Source: Chitinophagaceae bacterium UBA1953 (GTDB lineage Bacteria > Bacteroidota > Bacteroidia > Chitinophagales > Chitinophagaceae). From it: a stretch of 64,000 nt of DNA. Within the stretch, counting starts at the first letter, position 1. Each line of letters opens with the position of its first letter. The stretch covers positions 186,001 to 250,000 of the forward strand of contig DDEN01000045.1 of the NCBI GenBank assembly GCA_002336115.1. Reading direction: 5' to 3'. This document shows positions 7,860-16,207 of this stretch, in pieces. The notes beneath the pieces are model-generated. The model saw only the letters and a list, made by a program, of their open reading frames with translations. It did not search any database and was not told the origin of the DNA. Position numbers and translations under genes: made by a program.

Positions 7860-8639
7860 TTATGCTTTTTTCTCCCTGCGCTGTCCACCATGTCCGCCAC
7901 GACGATCACCCCTGTCTCCACCTCTTTCTCTGTGATCATCACGACGGTGATCTTTCCTGTCGCTTACATCACTCTTACCACCTACGAAATTGGGGTTCAG
8001 ATCACGCTTGGTTAAAACTTCACCTTTACAAATCCAGACTTTGATACCAATTTTACCGTAAACAGTTAAAGCATAAAGATTAGCATAGTCAATATCCATA
8101 CGGAAAGTATGAAGAGGTGTACGTCCCTGCTTAATTTCTTCTGTACGAGCAATTTCAGCACCGCCTAAACGACCACTTACTTTCACTTTAATACCTTCAG
8201 CACCCATGCGCAATGCAGAAGCGATAGCCATTTTCACAGCACGTTTGTAATTGATACGGTTTTCAATCTGGCGTGCGATAGTATCAGCAACAATTGTTGC
8301 ATCTACTTCCGGACGACGGATTTCAAGAATGTTGATTTGAACATCATCTTTACCAGTAAGTTTTTTCAACTCTTCTTTAATACGATCAACTTCACCACCA
8401 CCTTTACCGATAATAATACCGGGTTTTGAAGTGTGAATGGTTACAATCAGTTTATTGAGTGTACGCTCAATCACAATTTTAGCGATGCCACCTTTGTTGA
8501 TACGGGCATTAAGGTAGGTTCTGATCTTATTATCTTCGATCAACTTGCCGGCAAAATCTTTTTTACTACCGTACCAGTTACTCTCCCATCCGCGGATGAT
8601 CCCTAACCTGTTACCAATTGGATTTGCTTTCTGACCCAT
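7860..8639 (-). CDS. rpsC: 30S ribosomal protein S3
   Basis: mRNA-entry-channel protein with helicase activity on the ribosome. The 259 residues contain an N-terminal KH domain (TSKPGIIIGKGGGEVDRI) and the C-terminal signature RLGGAEIARTEEIKQGRTP. The last ~35 residues are a low-complexity tail rich in Arg, Gly, Asp and His (RRDDHRERGGDRGDRRGG), an RGG-like extension beyond the E. coli S3 fold. Canonical position after rplV. Confidence 0.96.
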   Translation of the reverse strand: MGQKANPIGNRLGIIRGWESNWYGSKKDFAGKLIEDNKIRTYLNARINKGGIAKIVIERTLNKLIVTIHTSKPGIIIGKGGGEVDRIKEELKKLTGKDDVQINILEIRRPEVDATIVADTIARQIENRINYKRAVKMAIASALRMGAEGIKVKVSGRLGGAEIARTEEIKQGRTPLHTFRMDIDYANLYALTVYGKIGIKVWICKGEVLTKRDLNPNFVGGKSDVSDRKDHRRDDHRERGGDRGDRRGGHGGQRREKKA

Positions 8640-8664
8640 AGAATGGTTTATAAAATTTTATCAA

Positions 8665-9008
8665 TTAATTTTTTGTATCTACTATAATGGTTACATGATT
8701 GCTGCGCTTTCTTACCCTGTAAGCTCGGCCCTGAGGAGCAGGACGTAAACGCTTAATCATACGTGCACCATCTACAAAAATTGTTTTCACAACTAATGAA
8801 GAATCTGCTGCACTTTGTCCACTATTCTTTTGCTCCCAGTTGCTGATAGCACTTTTTAAAAGTTTACCAAGCGGAGATGCTGAATGTTGCGGATGAAACT
8901 CCAGCATTGCCAAAGCCTTTTCAACATCCATTCCACGAATCTCATCAGCCAGCAAACGCATTCTGCGGGGTGATGTGGGATAATTCTGAGTTTTGCTACT
9001 GCTTCCAT
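8665..9008 (-). CDS. rplV: 50S ribosomal protein L22, reading frame interrupted by an apparent 1-base deletion
   Basis: L22 lines the peptide exit tunnel and is essential. The main frame (from an internal ATG at 8961) gives 98 residues starting MRLLADEIRGMDVEKALAML and ending HVTIIVDTKN. Upstream in that frame the codons still read as L22 (NYPTSPRR) but there is no start codon before a stop. In the neighbouring frame ATG at 9008 gives MEAVAKLR, the expected L22 start. Adding one A in the AGAAT run at about 8982-8988 (plus-strand taattctg) joins them as MEAVAKLR-NYPTSPRRMRLL, 114 residues. A sequencing or assembly slip in a short homopolymer is the simplest reading; a programmed frameshift is the alternative. 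Confidence 0.85.
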
Positions 9009-9019
9009 TTTAAATCTGT

Positions 9020-9292
9020 TTATGCAATCTTCTTGCTTGAGTGTCCTTTAAAGTTTCTTGTTGGAGCAAATTCGCCAAGTTTATGACCTACCATAAATTC
9101 GGTTACATAAACAGGGATAAATTTGTTTCCGTTATGCACAGCAAATGTGTGACCTACAAAATCGGGAGTAATTGTAGAGCGGCGGCTCCATGTTTTAATT
9201 ACACCTTTCTTTGATTTACCCTCGTTGATAGCAAGCACCTTTGTTTCGAGGTGAGCTGCTACATAAGGACCTTTTTTAATCGAACGAGCCAT
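9020..9292 (-). CDS. rpsS: 30S ribosomal protein S19
   Basis: Small-subunit head protein contacting S13 and tRNA. The 90 residues start MARSIKKGPYVAAHLETKV and include TWSRRSTITPDFVGHTFAVHNG and the signature VGHKLGEFAPTRNFKGH. Normal length. The stop is 11 bases from the rplV start at 9008, which supports that start. Confidence 0.97.
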   Translation of the reverse strand: MARSIKKGPYVAAHLETKVLAINEGKSKKGVIKTWSRRSTITPDFVGHTFAVHNGNKFIPVYVTEFMVGHKLGEFAPTRNFKGHSSKKIA

Positions 9293-9326
9293 GAGTATAT
9301 TTTAGATTTTCGATTTCTGATTGAAA

Positions 9327-10166
9327 TTATTTAGCCAGTTTGCTACCATCTTTACGCTGAATGATGAGCTTGTTAGAACCTTTATGCAATGAGCGTGTTT
9401 TTTCGCCTTTTGCATATTTACCAGTTCTGCTGCGTGGATGACCACCGCTTGAACGTCCTTCACCACCACCCATTGGGTGATCAACAGGGTTCATAGCCAC
9501 ACCACGGTTGCGTGGGCGAATTCCTTTCCAACGGTTAACACCGGCTTTACCAGCTTGCTCAAGATTATGATCGCTGTTTGATACCACACCTACTGTTGCA
9601 TAACAGTTAATCAACACTTTACGTAACTCACCACTTGGCATTTTTAACACGGCATATTTTTCTTCCTTGTTAGTTAACTGTGCGCTTGTACCTGCACTAC
9701 GAACTAATTTACCACCCTGGCCAGGCTGCATTTCAATATTGTGAATCATTGTACCCAAAGGCATGTGCTTCATCTGAAGAGAATTACCAAGTTCGGGAGC
9801 AACTGCATCACCAGCTAAAACTGTTGCCCCAACCTGTAAACCGTTGGGAGCAAGAATGTACCTTTTTTCACCATCAGCATAATTCAGTAAAGCGATGAAT
9901 GCTGTACGGTTGGGATCATATTCAATAGATGCAACCTTTGCCGGCACACCTTTCTTGTTACGTTTAAAATCAATTACACGGTATTTCTTTTTGTTACCAC
10001 CGCCAATGTAACGCATTGAACGACGGCCCTGCACATTACGACCACCTGTTGACTTTACATTTTCAAGCAAAGACTTTTCAGGAGTATCAGTAGTAATTTC
10101 GGCATAAGCATTCCCGATTCTCCATCTGGTACCTGCTGTAACCGGTTTGTATTTTTTTAATGCCAT
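9327..10166 (-). CDS. rplB: 50S ribosomal protein L2
   Basis: Large-subunit protein essential for peptidyl transfer and subunit joining. The 279 residues contain GRNVQGRRSMRYIGGGNKKK, an OB-like first domain, and the catalytic-site-proximal signature NPVDHPMGGGEGRSSGGHP with the conserved His. Canonical place between rplW and rpsS. Confidence 0.97.
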   Translation of the reverse strand: MALKKYKPVTAGTRWRIGNAYAEITTDTPEKSLLENVKSTGGRNVQGRRSMRYIGGGNKKKYRVIDFKRNKKGVPAKVASIEYDPNRTAFIALLNYADGEKRYILAPNGLQVGATVLAGDAVAPELGNSLQMKHMPLGTMIHNIEMQPGQGGKLVRSAGTSAQLTNKEEKYAVLKMPSGELRKVLINCYATVGVVSNSDHNLEQAGKAGVNRWKGIRPRNRGVAMNPVDHPMGGGEGRSSGGHPRSRTGKYAKGEKTRSLHKGSNKLIIQRKDGSKLAK

Positions 10167-10224
10167 TTTAAACTTTTTTTATTGTTCAACTTTTGCGGTA
10201 GTTGACCTACCATTCATGTTTTGA

Positions 10225-10524
10225 TTATACAGTTCCGTATAAGTCGATTGTTTCGCCTTCAGCAACTGTTACATAAGCTTTTTTGTAAGCTGGTTTGCTA
10301 CCCTGGATATAACCTGCTTTTGTCATACGGTTTTTACTTTTGCGGGGAGCCACCATTGTGCGAACATCTTCAACTTTTACATTGTAGAATTCTTCCACAG
10401 CCTTTTTGATCTCCAGCTTGTTAGCTTTGCGGCCAACACGGAAAGCATATGTGTTCTTTTTTTCTGTTAAGCGATTGCTTTTTTCAGAAACAACCGGTTT
10501 TATTAAAATTTCACTCTGTCTCAT
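10225..10524 (-). CDS. rplW: 50S ribosomal protein L23
   Basis: Tunnel-exit protein that docks SRP and trigger factor. The 99 residues begin with ILIKPVVSEKSNRLTEKKN and include the signature YAFRVGRKANKLEIKKAVEE and VRTMVAPRKSKNRM. Lies between rplD and rplB. Confidence 0.96.
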   Translation of the reverse strand: MRQSEILIKPVVSEKSNRLTEKKNTYAFRVGRKANKLEIKKAVEEFYNVKVEDVRTMVAPRKSKNRMTKAGYIQGSKPAYKKAYVTVAEGETIDLYGTV

Positions 10525-10555
10525 CTGGACGTTGTTTATTCAGTTCAATGATTGA

Positions 10556-11188
10556 TTAAGCTGTAGCTTCTTCTTCAGAAAAAACTTTCGCAGCGCTTTC
10601 TGTTAATACGAGTACATCGCTGTTTACGAGATCGTATGTATTTACATCGGCCAGTACTGTACCAACTACAGAAGGTACGTTACGCAGGCTGAGGTAAAGA
10701 TTATCGTTGTAATCAGGAATTACAACCAGTGCTTTCTTACCTGCAACATTCAGATTGCTGAGAACACTTACAAACTCTTTTGTTTTTGGCGTTTCAAAGC
10801 TGAGATCTTCGACAATTACAATAGCATTTTCTTTTGCTTTATAAGAAAGAGCACTCATTTTAGCCAGATCCTTTACTTTACGGTTCAGTTTAAAATCGTA
10901 ACCATGAGGCTTAGGACCAAATACAGTACCACCACCTTTATATAAAGGGTTGCGAATGTTACCCTTACGTGAACCACCAGTTCCTTTCTGACGATGAAGC
11001 TTACGGCTTGCACCCTTTACTTCAGCACGGGTCTTAACCTTATGTGTACCCTGACGTTGCGCAGCCCTGAATTGCTTTACAGCGAGGTAAATCACATGAT
11101 CGTTAGGTTCGATACCGAAGATTTCTTCGGGCAGTTCGATTGTGCGACCTGTTGCTTTTCCTGATTTATTTAAAACATCTACTTGCAT
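10556..11188 (-). CDS. rplD: 50S ribosomal protein L4
   Basis: Exit-tunnel constriction protein; in gamma-proteobacteria it also represses the S10 operon. The 210 residues include the tunnel loop region RKLHRQKGTGGSRKGNIRNP and VFGPKPHGYDFKLNRK, and C-terminal beta strands ending in a short acidic tail. Order rplC-rplD-rplW is canonical. Confidence 0.96.
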   Translation of the reverse strand: MQVDVLNKSGKATGRTIELPEEIFGIEPNDHVIYLAVKQFRAAQRQGTHKVKTRAEVKGASRKLHRQKGTGGSRKGNIRNPLYKGGGTVFGPKPHGYDFKLNRKVKDLAKMSALSYKAKENAIVIVEDLSFETPKTKEFVSVLSNLNVAGKKALVVIPDYNDNLYLSLRNVPSVVGTVLADVNTYDLVNSDVLVLTESAAKVFSEEEATA

Positions 11189-11209
11189 GACTTCTTTGAA
11201 TTAGTTTGT

Positions 11210-11827
11210 TTACTTCTGGATATATACAATTGATCCGTTGTAACCCGGTACAGAACCACTCACAAGGATGTAATTCTTTTCAGGGAAAATTTTCAATACT
11301 TTCAATCCTTTTACTTTCACTCGTTCTGCGCCCATGCGGCCAGCCATACGCATACCCTTCATAACACGGGAAGCATCGGAAGAGTTACCAAGTGAACCGG
11401 GAGCACGCTGACGATCGTGCTGACCATGCGACTGTTCGCCCACACCATGGAAACCGTGGCGTTTAACAACACCCTGAAAACCTTTACCTTTTGTAGTACC
11501 AACTACATCAACTTTTTCGCCTTCTTCGAAAATGTCGGCAGATATGGTTTCACCAATATTTTTTTCGATTGAATAATTGCGGAATTCTTTTACGAATTTT
11601 TTAGGAGAAGTGCTTGCTTTAGCGAAGTGATTTTTTTCTGCTGCCGTGGTGTTTTTTTCTTTCTTTTCGCCAAAAGCTAATTGAAGTGCGCTGTATCCGT
11701 CAGCGTCTTGAGTTTTTACCTGTGTAACAACACAGGGACCAGCTTCTATGATGGTGCAGCTTGTTTGCTTACCATCGGGACTGAAGATACTGGTCATGCC
11801 GATCTTTTTTCCAATAATACCTTTCAT
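11210..11827 (-). CDS. rplC: 50S ribosomal protein L3
   Basis: Early assembly protein near the peptidyl transferase centre. I place the start at the ATG at 11827, giving MKGIIGKKIGMTSIFSPDGK and 205 residues, the usual bacterial length. The frame is open 32 codons further upstream, but that extension matches nothing in L3 and covers a hairpin (11864-11883) in the leader. Key stretches are VVGTTKGKGFQGVVKRHGF and MAGRMGAERVKVKGLKV. It follows rpsJ after an unusually long 285-base gap. Confidence 0.96.
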   Translation of the reverse strand: MKGIIGKKIGMTSIFSPDGKQTSCTIIEAGPCVVTQVKTQDADGYSALQLAFGEKKEKNTTAAEKNHFAKASTSPKKFVKEFRNYSIEKNIGETISADIFEEGEKVDVVGTTKGKGFQGVVKRHGFHGVGEQSHGQHDRQRAPGSLGNSSDASRVMKGMRMAGRMGAERVKVKGLKVLKIFPEKNYILVSGSVPGYNGSIVYIQK

Positions 11828-12112
11828 TTTTTTACAGTTTATGCCCTGTAAGGTTGTTGAGACATGACACCGGCGAGTGTCATTCAATCCCCGTTTACCA
11901 CTGACCTTTTCCTTTTTTTCCACTTTGGATCGGAAGTACCAGAGGTAAACTAACCACGAAGGGCTAGTTTATATGTTATTTTGCTCTTGCCTTTGCAGGC
12001 TCGAACTATATTTAATTCAGAGCTCTTTTTTTCTGCAGTGCAGAATTGAGAGATGAAACAAAACCTATTTATAAGAACTAACAAAGTGACGGGGTAAACT
12101 CACCCCCAATCA
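11828..12112 (-). promoter_or_regulatory. hairpin-rich leader between rpsJ and rplC
   Basis: 285 bases without a convincing gene, in an operon whose other gaps are mostly 10-110 bases. Three inverted repeats are visible: 12031-12045 (TTCTGCA/TGCAGAA, 1-base centre), 11948-11969 (AACTAACC/GGCTAGTT, 6-base loop, one G-U) and 11864-11883 (ATGACAC/GTGTCAT, 6-base loop). None is followed by a T-run on the minus strand. A cis-regulatory RNA for the L3-L4 genes is an inference from position and structure only. Confidence 0.5.
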
Positions 12113-12418
12113 TCATGCTTTAATTTCTACATCCACACCGCTGGGCAAATCCAGTTTACTCAGAGCATCAACTGTGCGGCTGCTGCTGGTGTAGATATCC
12201 AGCAAACGCTTATGAGTACACAACTGAAATTGCTCCCTGCTCTTTTTGTTTACGTGAGGCGAGCGCAGAACTGTAAATATTCTTTTACGTGTAGGAAGAG
12301 GAATTGGTCCTGTTACTACTGCACCTGTACTGCGAACCGTTTTCACGATTTTTTCTGCAGATTTATCGACCAGATTATGGTCGTAAGATTGCAATTTTAT
12401 TCTGATACGTTGAGCCAT
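12113..12418 (-). CDS. rpsJ: 30S ribosomal protein S10
   Basis: Small-subunit head protein (also NusE in transcription antitermination). The 101 residues contain RIKLQSYDHNLVDKSAEKIV and the signature HVNKKSREQFQLCTHKRLL. It is the first gene of the operon: a promoter with -33 TTTG and -7 TACCTTTG lies 32-62 bases upstream. rpsL, rpsG and fusA, which often precede rpsJ, are not in this window. Confidence 0.97.
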   Translation of the reverse strand: MAQRIRIKLQSYDHNLVDKSAEKIVKTVRSTGAVVTGPIPLPTRKRIFTVLRSPHVNKKSREQFQLCTHKRLLDIYTSSSRTVDALSKLDLPSGVDVEIKA

Positions 12419-12449
12419 AAGATCTTTCCCTAATTTTCAATTGGGAGCG

Positions 12450-12480
12450 CAAAGGTATGGTTTGATTTATTACCTGCAAA
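12450..12480 (-). promoter_or_regulatory. promoter of the S10-spc operon
   Basis: On the minus strand TTTG (12480-12477), 19 bases, then TACCTTTG (12457-12450). This matches the Bacteroidota sigma-A consensus TTTG-N17 to 23-TAnnTTTG in both boxes. The rpsJ ATG lies 31 bases beyond the -7 box, so the leader is about 25 bases. The rest of the 12419-12752 gap is AT-rich with no gene; the promoter of the divergent gene at 12753 was not identified. Confidence 0.75.
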
Positions 12481-12752
12481 AAGTTTAGTGAAGTTTTTTG
12501 GAAAATTGGGTCAAAAAACTGAAAAAATCAGATTTTGGCTTTTTTTACTGACATTATCATTAAAATGAACATCTTATATGGCGTGTACATTTAGTTTTCT
12601 TTAGATTACTATTGAAATTTTTTGAACCCTTTTGACTGATTTTCATTCAAATATAGCCCCAAAAACCGGCAACAACCGTCTATTCATAACTATATAACAT
12701 ATTTTATATTTCCTTTTCTTTATTTTTACTTCTTCCTATCTTATTATATTGT

Positions 12753-13565
12753 ATGAAATTTCTTCAATTCTTTACTGTTTCAATTATACTTACAAGTTGT
12801 GGCAACAATTCAGTACAAAACGAAGATCAAAGCAAAGCCCCATCTGTTCCTCCTCCTGCCCAACTGAGTTATTCTTTATTAAAGGTTTATCCTCACGACA
12901 CTTCGGCTTACACGCAAGGGTTGCAGTACATTGATGGTTTTTTGTATGAAGGAACAGGGAATCCGGAAAAAATTCCTGACAGATCAAAACTCCGTAAAGT
13001 AGATTATGTTACAGGGAAAATTTTAAAAGAAGTTTTTATTCCCGGAACAGTGTTTGGTGAAGGCATTACTATGCTCAACAACAAAATTTATCAATTAACC
13101 TGGACAGAAAAAAAAGGATTGATTTACCAGTTTCCTGATTTTAAACTGATTCGTGAATTCAATTTTGATCTTGCTGAAGGCTGGGGTATAACTAACAATG
13201 GTAAAGAATTAATTGTTTCGGATGGAAGCAGCAATATTTACTTCTGGGATCCTGAAACTTTAAAAGAAACAAAACGCATCAGCGTGCAGGACAATAACGG
13301 GCTGCGTAATATGCTCAACGAACTGGAATTTATTAATGGCTCTATTTATGCCAATGTTTACCAAACTGATGAAATTCTGAAAATTGACCCTGCAACAGGA
13401 AATGTTACCGGCACTATTAATTTTTCTGACCTGCGAAAAAACTTTCCCGAATTAAACGATCAGCATTGTGATGTTTTAAACGGTATTGCCTGGGACAGCA
13501 GCAGTAATAAATTATTTGTTACAGGAAAGTACTGGCCAAAACTGTTTGAAATAAAACTGAATTAA
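12753..13565 (+). CDS. glutaminyl-peptide cyclotransferase-like lipoprotein
   Basis: Glutamine cyclotransferase family, which converts N-terminal Gln of peptides to pyroglutamate. The 270 residues begin with a lipoprotein signal (hydrophobic stretch, then LTSCG, Cys about residue 16), so it is probably anchored in the envelope. The family pattern HDTSAYTQGLQYIDGFLYEG (about residues 50-69) is clear, and repeated strand patterns fit a five-bladed propeller. Single gene, divergent from rpsJ; its last 4 bases overlap the stop of the convergent phosphoribosyltransferase gene. Enzyme activity is inferred from the family. Confidence 0.85.
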   Translation: MKFLQFFTVSIILTSCGNNSVQNEDQSKAPSVPPPAQLSYSLLKVYPHDTSAYTQGLQYIDGFLYEGTGNPEKIPDRSKLRKVDYVTGKILKEVFIPGTVFGEGITMLNNKIYQLTWTEKKGLIYQFPDFKLIREFNFDLAEGWGITNNGKELIVSDGSSNIYFWDPETLKETKRISVQDNNGLRNMLNELEFINGSIYANVYQTDEILKIDPATGNVTGTINFSDLRKNFPELNDQHCDVLNGIAWDSSSNKLFVTGKYWPKLFEIKLN

Positions 13566-14056
13566 ACAAGATAAGCCCCGGTTATTTCGTCATCATTCAT
13601 TTCTACATAAATATGCTCTTCAAGAGTTGTTGCAATTGAAAGCCCAACGTAATCGGGCTGTACAGGAAAGGCTTTGTGTGTACGTTCAACCATTACTAAT
13701 GTTTGAATTTTTTTGGGCTGATAATCAAGGAAAGGCTTTAAAGCGTACAACATTGTTCGTCCGCTGTTCGACACATCATCAATTACAATAACCGACTGAT
13801 GATTTAAGCCAATGCTTCTGTCAACAAACACTTTTTCAGGATTACGTTTATCCATTGTTATTTCCAGAAGCTCAACATGTATATTGCTTATTTTAACAAC
13901 CTGCTCTGCAAGTAATTTTGCGACCAACATTCCACTGTTACTGATACCGGCAAAAAACAACAGATGCTCATTATAATTACGTTCAGCAATTTCAAATGCA
14001 AGGCGTTTGATTTTGAGCTTTACAGTTTCTTTATCTAAAATAAATTTCTTTTCCAT
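13562..14056 (-). CDS. phosphoribosyltransferase, PyrR-like
   Basis: Type I PRTase fold. The 13-residue PRPP-binding motif VIVIDDVSNSGRT is at residues 89-101, and the C-terminal part (PDYVGLSIATTLEEHIYV) resembles PyrR, the uracil phosphoribosyltransferase/pyrimidine-operon attenuation protein. At 164 residues it is a little shorter than PyrR (about 180). No pyrimidine genes are adjacent, so a PyrR role is not supported by context; it could be another small PRTase. A partial -7 match (TAATATCG) ends 4 bases before the ATG. Confidence 0.8.
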   Translation of the reverse strand: MEKKFILDKETVKLKIKRLAFEIAERNYNEHLLFFAGISNSGMLVAKLLAEQVVKISNIHVELLEITMDKRNPEKVFVDRSIGLNHQSVIVIDDVSNSGRTMLYALKPFLDYQPKKIQTLVMVERTHKAFPVQPDYVGLSIATTLEEHIYVEMNDDEITGAYLV

Positions 14057-14126
14057 ATTTCGATATTACTTACTAAAGTTCCAAATTAATTACCAATCAA
14101 CCAATCAAATCTGAAAGATCAACCCT

Positions 14127-14134
14127 TATCTTAG
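14127..14134 (+). promoter_or_regulatory. candidate -7 box for the Fe-S membrane protein gene
   Basis: TATCTTAG, one mismatch to TAnnTTTG, ends 16 bases before the ATG at 14151. No clear -33 TTTG was found at the right distance. Confidence 0.35.
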
Positions 14135-14150
14135 CAAACAAATCGTTTTT

Positions 14151-15473
14151 ATGCAGATTATCCAGCAAATTTTGTTTGCCTTTTTTTTGGCTTCAGCAAT
14201 CTGGTTTTTCAGTAAAAAGATAAAAGAAATCCGCCGCAATATTCTATTGGGGGTTGATGAATACTTAAAAGACAATCCATCCCAACGCTGGAAAAATATG
14301 CTGTTACTGGCTTTCGGGCAAAAAAAGATGTTTAAAAATCCACTTGTTGCTGTCCTTCACCTGTTTGTTTATGTTGGTTTTATCATCATTAATATCGAAA
14401 TATTTGAAATTATTCTTGATGGTTTATTGGGAACACATCGCTTATTTTTTCCTTTCCTTGGCGGATTTTATAATTTCCTGATTAATTGTTTTGAACTGCT
14501 TGCTGTTCTGGTCATTGTTGCCTGTATTATTTTCCTTGCAAGAAGAAATTTCATTAAACTCAAACGATTTGCCAGCAATGATTTAAACGGCTGGGCCCGC
14601 AGCGATGCCAACTACATACTTATTACTGAAATAATATTAATGAGTTTGTTTTTGGTTATGAACAGTGCCGACAGAGCGTTACAGCTACACGAGTCACCGC
14701 ACTATCATGCTATTGGTAATTTTCTTATCTCCGGCATGAATGTTTCTTTCTTAACAGGATTAAACGACAGCACTTTAATTGCAATTGAACGTTCTGCCTG
14801 GTGGCTGCACATTATCGGCATTTTTGCTTTTCTCAATTATCTTCCTTGGAGTAAGCATTTACATATTTTACTTGCATTCCCGAATGCATGGTATGCAAGA
14901 CTTACAAATACGGGAACAATGATGAACATGCCATCAGTACAAAATGAGGTGAAGTATATGATGCAGCCAGAGCTTGCACCAACCGATGCCACTCCCCCAT
15001 CAAAATTCGGCGCAAAAGATGTGATGGATTTAAGCTGGAAAAGTTTACTTGATGCATATAGCTGTACCGAGTGTGGACGTTGTACTGCTGCCTGCCCTGC
15101 AAATACTACAGGCAAATTATTAAGTCCACGTAAGATTATGATGAGTACCCGTGACCGATTGGAAGAAGTTGGGCGTAACATCAATCTCAACAAAGAATTT
15201 AAAGAGGATGGCAAAACATTACTTAACCATTATATAACTGTTGAAGAACTTCGTGCATGTACAACCTGCAACGCTTGTGTTGAGGAATGTCCTGTAAGTA
15301 TCAGTCCGCTGAATATAATTTTGGAATTAAGACGTTCACTGATTATGGAAGACAGTAATGCTCCTACAGAATGGAATGCAATGTTCAGCAATATTGAAAA
15401 TAATTTTGCTCCCTGGAAATTCAGTCCCGATGACAGGGATAAATGGGTTGAAGAAATGAATATGAAGAATTAA
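14151..15473 (+). CDS. membrane-bound 4Fe-4S dicluster oxidoreductase subunit (HdrC/GlpC-like)
   Basis: Membrane Fe-S electron-transfer protein. The N-terminal ~260 of 440 residues carry about five hydrophobic segments, in the style of NarI/HdrE-type quinone-interacting domains. Two ferredoxin-type motifs follow: CTECGRCTAACP from Cys305 and CTTCNACVEECP from Cys370, enough for two [4Fe-4S] clusters. In many Bacteroidota the next gene is a CCG-domain (Fe-S)-binding protein; here that partner lies at 17331, beyond two minus-strand genes. It probably passes electrons between quinone and an unknown soluble donor or acceptor. Its stop overlaps the LysE gene stop by 4 bases. Confidence 0.85.
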   Translation: MQIIQQILFAFFLASAIWFFSKKIKEIRRNILLGVDEYLKDNPSQRWKNMLLLAFGQKKMFKNPLVAVLHLFVYVGFIIINIEIFEIILDGLLGTHRLFFPFLGGFYNFLINCFELLAVLVIVACIIFLARRNFIKLKRFASNDLNGWARSDANYILITEIILMSLFLVMNSADRALQLHESPHYHAIGNFLISGMNVSFLTGLNDSTLIAIERSAWWLHIIGIFAFLNYLPWSKHLHILLAFPNAWYARLTNTGTMMNMPSVQNEVKYMMQPELAPTDATPPSKFGAKDVMDLSWKSLLDAYSCTECGRCTAACPANTTGKLLSPRKIMMSTRDRLEEVGRNINLNKEFKEDGKTLLNHYITVEELRACTTCNACVEECPVSISPLNIILELRRSLIMEDSNAPTEWNAMFSNIENNFAPWKFSPDDRDKWVEEMNMKN

Positions 15474-16162
15474 TGTATTTTATTTTCTAACCCTGCCGTA
15501 ATATTTTCAGGATGTTCCATTTGATGTACAGCATCCTTTTTACGAAAAATACGGTAGAGTTGAAACAATGCTGTAAAAAGAAATATTCCACCAATTACCC
15601 AATTCAATAAATGCTGGCTTGCATTTAAACGGTCAACCAATAACCGGCCTCCAAAAATAAATACACAATTTCCGGAAAATGTTCCGAATCCGATTCCGAC
15701 AATGTAGGAATTGTAATTCCACATACCGGGGCGAAGAATATTTTTTGAAAATAATACAGTACTCCATCCAAACCAAAATGGAATCTGAACCGGATTAATA
15801 AGGCTCATTGTAAAACCAAGTAAGCCACGGTGCATGGTATTAGAAAGTATTACATTTTTTTCGCCACTGGGGTGTGCAGCAGCCCAGAAACTTGATGCAG
15901 CCAAAGCAAGCACAATAATAACCGTAATCCACTCAAGGGCTTTTAAAATTTTTTCCTGTTTACGCACCCAATCCATTGCCACAAGTGAAATACGTACGTA
16001 TATAATTTCAGCAGTTAACGAACCGGCAGAAAACCATAAAGCCGGCGAAATACCATCGGTTATACCTATCTGCATTGCAGCCACATTCAGGGTTCCGAGA
16101 GGAAGTGATCCAAGGAAGCTGATGACGAAACCCCACATTAAAATTTTAAGTATATGCGGCAT
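15470..16162 (-). CDS. LysE/RhtB family amino-acid exporter
   Basis: Six-TM exporter family that expels amino acids or related solutes. The 230 residues start with a hydrophobic helix followed by LGSLPLGTLNVAAMQIGI, the position and style of the family's first-loop motif (GPNNLLV-like region in LysE). Further TM segments occur at about 35-55, 70-90, 115-145, 150-170 and 185-210; a short charged tail follows. Substrate cannot be told. An exact -7 box TATATTTG ends 5 bases before its ATG, so the mRNA may be leaderless. It lies between two halves of an Fe-S pair, on the opposite strand. Confidence 0.8.
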   Translation of the reverse strand: MPHILKILMWGFVISFLGSLPLGTLNVAAMQIGITDGISPALWFSAGSLTAEIIYVRISLVAMDWVRKQEKILKALEWITVIIVLALAASSFWAAAHPSGEKNVILSNTMHRGLLGFTMSLINPVQIPFWFGWSTVLFSKNILRPGMWNYNSYIVGIGFGTFSGNCVFIFGGRLLVDRLNASQHLLNWVIGGIFLFTALFQLYRIFRKKDAVHQMEHPENITAGLENKIH

Positions 16163-16167
16163 GCCTG

Positions 16168-16175
16168 CAAATATA
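16168..16175 (-). promoter_or_regulatory. -7 box of the LysE-family gene
   Basis: TATATTTG on the minus strand (exact TAnnTTTG), ending 5 bases before the ATG at 16162. Transcription would start at or next to the start codon. Confidence 0.5.
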
Positions 16176-16207
16176 GATGCTTGATTTTAAAAGTTTGTTA
16201 TGACACT

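Noticed and set aside
11828..11923. N-terminal extension of L3 (32 codons)
   Set aside because: No L3 has such an extension; the canonical MKGIIGKKIG start is at 11827 and the extension lies over a hairpin.
13562..14056. Assignment of the phosphoribosyltransferase as a true PyrR attenuator
   Set aside because: No pyr operon, no PyrR-binding leader and no uracil genes nearby; only the fold and C-terminal resemblance support it, so it was called PyrR-like.
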